From an uncultured Lachnospiraceae bacterium (GTDB taxonomy: Bacteria; Bacillota; Clostridia; Lachnospirales; Lachnospiraceae): a stretch of DNA of 43,098 nucleotides. The stretch is taken from NCBI GenBank assembly GCA_910579685.1, contig CAJTVN010000035.1, positions 1 through 43,098 on the forward strand. The letters are read 5' to 3'. Each line of letters opens with the position of its first letter. Positions within the stretch are counted from its first letter, which is position 1. Below are positions 38,680-43,098 of this stretch, piece after piece. Position numbers and translations under genes: made by a program. The notes below the pieces were generated by a model. It made no database searches. It saw only the letters and a list, made by a program, of their open reading frames with translations, and was not told where the DNA came from.

Positions 38680-40587
38680 CTATTTCGCCTCATCCATCCA
38701 GACGCGCATCTGGTTTTCGCCCCGGTTTCCCCAGGTATAATAGGGAACGGCAACGGCGCTGCACGCCTTTGTGCCGGGACGGGATGCGGTATAAAGGCTT
38801 TTGGTATCCTCCGTCCTTGCGGCGGATACGGTGAGAGTTACGCTGCCGCCGAGCAGGTTCTCGTCATAGGAGCCAACAACGGGAGTCTCGCCGTCCTTAA
38901 GGGAGAGGGAGAGCACGTCGCCGTCATTGTCCACACCTTCGAAGCAATAGACGAGGGGGCCGCGGCAGAGAGCCGTCTTTCCGGTAAGGTGCGGCACCCT
39001 GGAGGAAGCGTACACGAAATAGGGCGTATCATCCAGCGCAAGGGTGATGGTGTCGCCGTCCGCCGCATTGAGGTACACATATCCCTTTTCCGGTGTGGCA
39101 TCCGCTTCTTTTCCGTTCACGCACAGCGTCCAGGTCTTGCTGTAATCCGGGATTCTTATGGCGATCCTTCCGCCCTTTTCCACCTGGTAGGTGATATGCA
39201 GGTCGTAAGGATAATCCGTTTTGCAGGTGAGCTTCATTCCGTTTTGGAAGGAAACCTGTCCGTCCGCAAAGAGGTGGCAGAAGACCGTATCCTTATTTTC
39301 CCCGTAAGCGTACACGCCGAAGGAGGAGATCAGCCTTGCGACATTGGGCGGGCAGCAGGCGCAGGCATACCATTTAGGCCGCACGGGAAGATCGTGGCGG
39401 TGGGTGGGCGAGACACCGGAGATTCCGGGAACCACCTCAAGGGGATTGACATAGAAGAAACGCTTTCCGTCCAGCTGCATTCCCGCAAGCACCGTATTGT
39501 AAAAGGCCCGTTCCATCACGTCCGCATATTTTCCGTCCGCTTCATTTTCCAGCATCCGGGAGGCAAAAAGCATAAGGCCTATGGAAGCGCAGGTTTCGGC
39601 ATACGCCGTGTCGCCCGGAAGATCATAGTCCACGCTGAAGGCTTCCCCGTGCACGGTGGAGCCGATACCGCCGGTGAGGTACATACGCTTTGTGGTGATG
39701 CTCTCCCAGAGCTTTCTGCAGGCGGCAAGAAGGCTTTCATCCTCTGTCAGGGAGGCGAGATCCGCCATTGCCGTGTAGAGATAAACGGCGCGGACCGCAT
39801 GGCCAACCGCATCCGTCTGTTCGCGCACGGGCTTTCCGGCCTGCATATAATCTACATCCGAGGAGTCCGCATTCCACACATGCCAGTTTCTCTTAGCGGC
39901 TTCTTCCCTGAAATAGTTGGGATCGCAGCCCCGCCTGTCGATGAAGTGCTTTGCAAGCTCGAGGCAGTGTTTGTTTCCGGTTGCGCGGTACATTTTGAGA
40001 AGGGCAAGCTCCACCTCAGGATGTCCCGGACAGCCGTCATTTCCCTTCACGATAAAATGATCATAAATGTGCTCTGCGTTTTTCAGCATCACCTTAAGAA
40101 GGGCGTCCTTTCCGGTTGCGTCGAAATAGGCGCAGGCCGCCTCCATCATATGGCCGGAGCAGTACAGCTCATGGCCCTCAAGAAGATTGGTCCAGCGTTT
40201 TTCCCTGTCCTTGATGGTGTAGTAGGTATTCAGATACCCATCCGTATCCTGGGCTGCCGCAATGATGTCGATCAGCTCATCCGCCGTATTTTCCAGCTCC
40301 AGATCCGGGCTCAGCGACAGAGAATAGGCCACGGCCTCCAGCCATTTGGCAAGATCGCTGTCCTGGAAAACCATTCCGTAAAAGCCGTCCGCCGTATCCT
40401 CTCCCCTAAGGGCCCTGCCCGCATTGACAAAGTTCTGGATGACATGGCTCTTTTCCGTATCCTGCGCCTTGTCGTTAAGCACGCTGTACTGATAGGGGAT
40501 CACCACTTCCCGGATCAGCTTCTGGTACTTTCCGACAAAGCCGCCGGACCGGTATTCTTTGATTCCGATTTGATTTTGTACTTTCAT
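38680..40587 (-). CDS. Glycoside hydrolase family 127 beta-L-arabinofuranosidase
   Basis: 635 residues from MKVQNQIGIK (GGGAGCGGAA upstream; an ATG four codons earlier lacks a ribosome site). The active site matches HypBA1 of Bifidobacterium with a constant offset: general acid E315 (VHGEAF), zinc ligands E331 and C333 (YAETCASIG), nucleophile C411 and ligand C412 (ACACCPPNVARL). It releases arabinofuranose from plant hydroxyproline-rich glycoproteins or arabinan-type oligosaccharides. There is no signal peptide, so it is cytoplasmic. It is divergent from the AraC regulator, its likely activator. Confidence 0.93.
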   Translation of the reverse strand: MKVQNQIGIKEYRSGGFVGKYQKLIREVVIPYQYSVLNDKAQDTEKSHVIQNFVNAGRALRGEDTADGFYGMVFQDSDLAKWLEAVAYSLSLSPDLELENTADELIDIIAAAQDTDGYLNTYYTIKDREKRWTNLLEGHELYCSGHMMEAACAYFDATGKDALLKVMLKNAEHIYDHFIVKGNDGCPGHPEVELALLKMYRATGNKHCLELAKHFIDRRGCDPNYFREEAAKRNWHVWNADSSDVDYMQAGKPVREQTDAVGHAVRAVYLYTAMADLASLTEDESLLAACRKLWESITTKRMYLTGGIGSTVHGEAFSVDYDLPGDTAYAETCASIGLMLFASRMLENEADGKYADVMERAFYNTVLAGMQLDGKRFFYVNPLEVVPGISGVSPTHRHDLPVRPKWYACACCPPNVARLISSFGVYAYGENKDTVFCHLFADGQVSFQNGMKLTCKTDYPYDLHITYQVEKGGRIAIRIPDYSKTWTLCVNGKEADATPEKGYVYLNAADGDTITLALDDTPYFVYASSRVPHLTGKTALCRGPLVYCFEGVDNDGDVLSLSLKDGETPVVGSYDENLLGGSVTLTVSAARTEDTKSLYTASRPGTKACSAVAVPYYTWGNRGENQMRVWMDEAK

Positions 40588-40601
40588 TTCCGCTCCCATC
40601 T

Positions 40602-40617
40602 GCGCGCAAGGGCGCGC
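40602..40617. repeat. GCGCGC hairpin in the GH127 leader
   Basis: Two GCGCGC arms around an AAGG loop, ending 15 bases upstream of the GH127 start codon. In the mRNA it would sit just before the ribosome site and may limit initiation. No U-run. Confidence 0.4.
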
Positions 40618-40653
40618 GTAAAAATTCTTTCCGCCGTGATCTGACGAAGATTT

Positions 40654-40705
40654 GTTTCACGGGTTTGCCCGTTTCATTGACAAATCACTTTATATGTATT
40701 ATGTT
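40654..40705 (+). promoter_or_regulatory. AraC-gene promoter and possible AraC-binding repeats
   Basis: TTGACA (40677-40682), 17-base spacer, TATGTT (40700-40705). Immediately upstream are two GTTTCA direct repeats 17 bases apart (40654, 40671) with an ACGGG/CCCGT inverted repeat between them, and GATTTGT/ACAAATC arms (40649-40655, 40680-40686) enclose the whole. The site lies midway between the divergent GH127 and AraC genes, so it may control both. Confidence 0.6.
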
Positions 40706-40759
40706 CTGTTATAAGAGGAAAATAAATGGATTATATGCGGGTTTATATGGAGAATAATC

Positions 40760-41605
40760 ATGAATGAGATTATGTTGGACAATAGCTGCCTGCCGGTGAT
40801 GAGCGTCTGCGACCTGTGCGCCGCTCCGGAGGATTTTTACCATGCGGACCGAACGGTGGATTTTCACGTCATGATCTATGTGGTGGAGGGCGTGGTGTAT
40901 GTGACGGAGGGGGACGTGGATTACGAAATCCATGCGGGCGAGATGCTCTTTTTAAAGAGCGGCATCCGCCACAGGGGAAAGCGGGCCATCGAGAGAGGCA
41001 CGCGCTGGTACTTTATTCATTTTTATCTGGAGGAATCAGGCGGGATCCCCACTTTTTCTCCGGATTCGTCCGCACCCGTCCCCCATGTGCCTGTGCGCCT
41101 GTGTGCGGAGCTGCCAAAGAAACTGACGGGACTTCTGGGAAGCGAGCTGGAGAGACAGCTGATTGAGATGATCGACTATTTTCATTCCGAGGAGCTGATG
41201 AAAAAGTGGGAGATCAACCAGAGGATGTTTTCCCTTTTCAGCAGGGCGGCTTTCTGGGGGAAGGAGAAGCGCCAGCCAAGGACGCTGTCCGACCGTATCT
41301 GCGATTATCTGAACGGACAGATTGCGGAGCCCTTTTCCGCAGGAAAGCTGGAGAAGCATTTTTTCTTAAGCTACAAGCACATGGCGGCTGTATTTAAGAA
41401 GGAAAAGCAGCTCACCCTGCAGCAGTACCACAATAAGGTGCGTATGACTGAGGCCTGCAGGCTTTTAAAATCAACGCTCCTTCCGGTGGGCGAGATCAGC
41501 AAGGAGCTTGGGTATCCGGATATGCTCTATTTCAGCCGCTGTTTTCACCGGTTTGCGGGGATGAGCCCCACCCAGTACCGAAAGAGTGTGCCCAGTTTTT
41601 ATTGA
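40760..41605 (+). CDS. AraC-family transcriptional regulator
   Basis: 281 residues. The N-terminal cupin-like sensing domain (about 1-110) shows HVMIYVVEGVVYVTEGDVDY and EIHAGEMLFLKSGIRHRGK with the two histidines expected in a sugar-binding cupin. The C-terminal double helix-turn-helix (about 180-278) has KLEKHFFLSYKHMAAVFKKE and GEISKELGYPDMLYFSRCFH, with RFAGMSPTQYRKS closing it. It probably activates the GH127 gene and the GH27 gene that flank it in response to an arabinose- or galactose-containing ligand; that is inferred from position. Confidence 0.93.
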   Translation: MNEIMLDNSCLPVMSVCDLCAAPEDFYHADRTVDFHVMIYVVEGVVYVTEGDVDYEIHAGEMLFLKSGIRHRGKRAIERGTRWYFIHFYLEESGGIPTFSPDSSAPVPHVPVRLCAELPKKLTGLLGSELERQLIEMIDYFHSEELMKKWEINQRMFSLFSRAAFWGKEKRQPRTLSDRICDYLNGQIAEPFSAGKLEKHFFLSYKHMAAVFKKEKQLTLQQYHNKVRMTEACRLLKSTLLPVGEISKELGYPDMLYFSRCFHRFAGMSPTQYRKSVPSFY

Positions 41606-41626
41606 TGAGCATTTTGTAAGCTGTCA

Positions 41627-41672
41627 GGTCTTCCGCTTTGGGTCAGGTTTTGCGAAATCAAAGCGGAAGACC
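41627..41672. repeat. 14-bp perfect inverted repeat after the AraC gene
   Basis: GGTCTTCCGCTTTG and CAAAGCGGAAGACC (41627-41640, 41659-41672) around an 18-base loop. It follows the AraC stop by 21 bases and ends 21 bases before the GH27 promoter. Without a U-run it is either an atypical terminator or an operator/cruciform for the GH27 promoter. Confidence 0.55.
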
Positions 41673-41693
41673 GGATGGCGTACCGAAAATAAA

Positions 41694-41722
41694 TTGCCTA
41701 AACTGAGGGACTCTGTTACAAT
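41694..41722 (+). promoter_or_regulatory. Promoter of the GH27 gene
   Basis: TTGCCT (41694-41699), 17-base spacer, TACAAT (41717-41722), 65 bases upstream of the start codon. Confidence 0.65.
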
Positions 41723-41787
41723 AAGAGAAGAAAGTTAAGGCGGACTGCGGACTGCAAATAGTAAACAAAAAGGAAAGGTGAAGAGAC

Positions 41788-43047
41788 ATGAAAATGACAA
41801 CTGCCCCTATGGGATGGAACAGCTGGGACTGCTACGGCGCTGCGGTCACAGAGGATATTGTGAGAAAGAACGCCGAGTTTATGGCAAAAAATCTAAAGCA
41901 GTATGGCTGGGAATATGTGGTGGTGGATATCCAGTGGTACGAGCCGTCGGCGGAAAACCACGAGTATCACCCGTTTACGGAGCTGTGCATGGATGAGTAT
42001 TCCCGCCTGATCCCTGCGGAGAATCGTTTCCCATCCTCAAAGGGAGGAAAGGGCTTTGCCCCTCTTGCAGAGTATGTGCATTCCCTGGGGCTTAAATTCG
42101 GAATTCATATTATGAGAGGGATTCCGAGACAGGCCGTGCACCGCAACACCCCGATCAAGGGCACGGACCGCAGGGCAAGGGAAATCGCAAAGACGGCGAG
42201 CATTTGCAGCTGGAACACGGACATGTACGGCGTTGACCCGGATAAGGAGGGGGCAAGGGCTTATTATGACAGCCTGTTTGAGCTGTATGCTTCCTGGGGC
42301 GTGGATTTTATCAAATGCGACGATATCGCAAGGAAATTTCCAAAGGAGGAGCAGGAGCTTGTGATGCTCAGCGAGGCGCTGCATGGCTGCGGCAGGGATA
42401 TGATCCTCAGCCTTTCCCCCGGACCGGCGCCCCTGGAGAAGGCGGAGCTGTTAAAGCAGGTTTCCAATATGTGGCGGATCACGGATGATTTCTGGGATTT
42501 CTGGGATCAGCTCTACGATATGTTCCAGCGTGCCGAGAAGTGGTGCACCCATGCCGGGGCAGGCCATTTTCCGGATGCGGACATGCTGCCAATAGGGCCT
42601 ATCCGTCAGGATTACGATAAGAAGAATACCACAAACTTTACAAAGAGCGAGCAGATTACCATGCTGACGCTCTGGAGCATTTTCCGCTCGCCTCTCATGA
42701 TCGGCGGTGAAATGACGGGTTTTGACGATTTTACCATGAGTCTGATTACCAACGAGGCGATTCTGAAAATGCACAGGAACGCCCGCCATTCCCATCAGGT
42801 CTGGAGAAAAGAGATCGGGGGAGTGGAGCATGTGCTCTGGACTGCGGCGGATACCGAGGGCGGATGGTATGCGGCGGTGTTCAATGCGGGAGATAAGGAC
42901 AGCATAGTCCGGATTTCCCTTGACGATCTGGAGATCAGCGGGGAAGTTTCCTGCACGGAGCTTTGGAGCGGCAGCAAGGAGAAGGTGACAGGCGAGGTGG
43001 AAGCGGAGCTGGAAAGCCACGGCGCAAAGGCGTTTTATTTAAGATGA
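41788..43047 (+). CDS. Glycoside hydrolase family 27 alpha-galactosidase-type enzyme
   Basis: 419 residues, AAAGGAAAGGTG before the ATG. TAPMGWNSWDCYGAAVTED is the classic GH27 opening. The nucleophile is D178 in GVDFIKCDDIA (KxD motif) and the acid/base D234 in WRITDDFWDFW; FIRSPLMIGGE-like FRSPLMIGGEMTGF and a C-terminal beta domain (about 340-419) complete the fold. GH27 removes alpha-galactose (or alpha-GalNAc, beta-arabinopyranose) from oligosaccharides. The long insertion around WYEPSAENHEYHPFTELCMD is typical of bacterial intracellular members. No signal peptide. It has its own promoter and is probably AraC-controlled. Confidence 0.92.
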   Translation: MKMTTAPMGWNSWDCYGAAVTEDIVRKNAEFMAKNLKQYGWEYVVVDIQWYEPSAENHEYHPFTELCMDEYSRLIPAENRFPSSKGGKGFAPLAEYVHSLGLKFGIHIMRGIPRQAVHRNTPIKGTDRRAREIAKTASICSWNTDMYGVDPDKEGARAYYDSLFELYASWGVDFIKCDDIARKFPKEEQELVMLSEALHGCGRDMILSLSPGPAPLEKAELLKQVSNMWRITDDFWDFWDQLYDMFQRAEKWCTHAGAGHFPDADMLPIGPIRQDYDKKNTTNFTKSEQITMLTLWSIFRSPLMIGGEMTGFDDFTMSLITNEAILKMHRNARHSHQVWRKEIGGVEHVLWTAADTEGGWYAAVFNAGDKDSIVRISLDDLEISGEVSCTELWSGSKEKVTGEVEAELESHGAKAFYLR

Positions 43048-43098
43048 AAGCCCCGGACAGCGGCCATGGGGATGGGCGTGTTTACACGCACAGCCACA

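Noticed and set aside
38989..40644. 551-codon plus-strand open frame
   Set aside because: Exactly antisense to the GH127 gene, whose active-site residues all match; the antisense product shows no family pattern.
1..43098. tRNA, rRNA, CRISPR array, insertion sequence or replication origin
   Set aside because: None seen on reading both strands: no cloverleaf with intact T-arm, no regular repeat-spacer pattern and no transposase with terminal repeats.

Overview
The window looks like a chromosomal segment of a gut-type Clostridia, most probably a Lachnospiraceae. Pointers are the moderately GC-rich base composition with strong AGGAGG ribosome sites, an AgrC/AgrA-like two-component pair, a Lachnospiraceae-type Rpn nuclease, a hemA-sirC-hemC-cobA/hemD-hemB-hemL cluster and host/plant-glycan hydrolases. 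This assignment is inference from gene content; no rRNA or tRNA gene is present to confirm it.

Region 1 (1-9.6 kb) is an accessory patchwork. It holds the start of an ABC ATPase, an HxlR regulator, two tandem radical SAM genes (the first has lost its cluster-binding half), and a visibly AT-rich island: a DinB-like protein, a 33-codon GNAT stub, a conserved protein of unknown function and an SPL-like radical SAM enzyme. A TetR regulator with matching operators controls a DUF2871/7-TM membrane pair. Then come mobile-element-like debris, a chimeric C39-type peptidase gene fused to the relics of an ABC transporter, and asnA.

Region 2 (9.8-16.5 kb) carries an ABC exporter (ATPase plus 852-residue FtsX permease), an internally deleted GNAT gene, mntP with a terminator in its leader, and a family-20 beta-hexosaminidase.

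Region 3 (16.8-21.1 kb) has an Rpn-type nuclease, then a secreted protein, an AgrC-like kinase and a LytTR response regulator in one transcription unit. Directly downstream, two 21-bp-phased direct repeats precede a small DUF6440 gene, the most likely target of that regulator.

Region 4 (21.2-30.5 kb) is a run of small, mostly unrelated genes: an alpha/beta hydrolase behind a large palindromic operator, MarR, two flavin-split-barrel proteins, GNATs (two of four broken), a YbaK-like deacylase, a zinc-ribbon membrane protein, a HEPN/MNT toxin-antitoxin pair, a YcaQ-like winged-helix protein, a HAD phosphatase and a PatB-type C-S lyase.

Region 5 (30.5-38.7 kb) is a tightly packed, partly overlapping operon: tcdA, hemA, precorrin-2 dehydrogenase, hemC, cobA/hemD fusion, hemB, hemL and a ttcA-like gene. 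Together they take glutamyl-tRNA to uroporphyrinogen III and precorrin-2/sirohydrochlorin. No later heme genes are present, so the likely products are siroheme and/or cobalamin.

Region 6 (38.7-43.1 kb) is a glycan locus: GH127 beta-L-arabinofuranosidase, a divergent AraC regulator and a GH27 alpha-galactosidase, with good sigma-A-type promoters before the last two.
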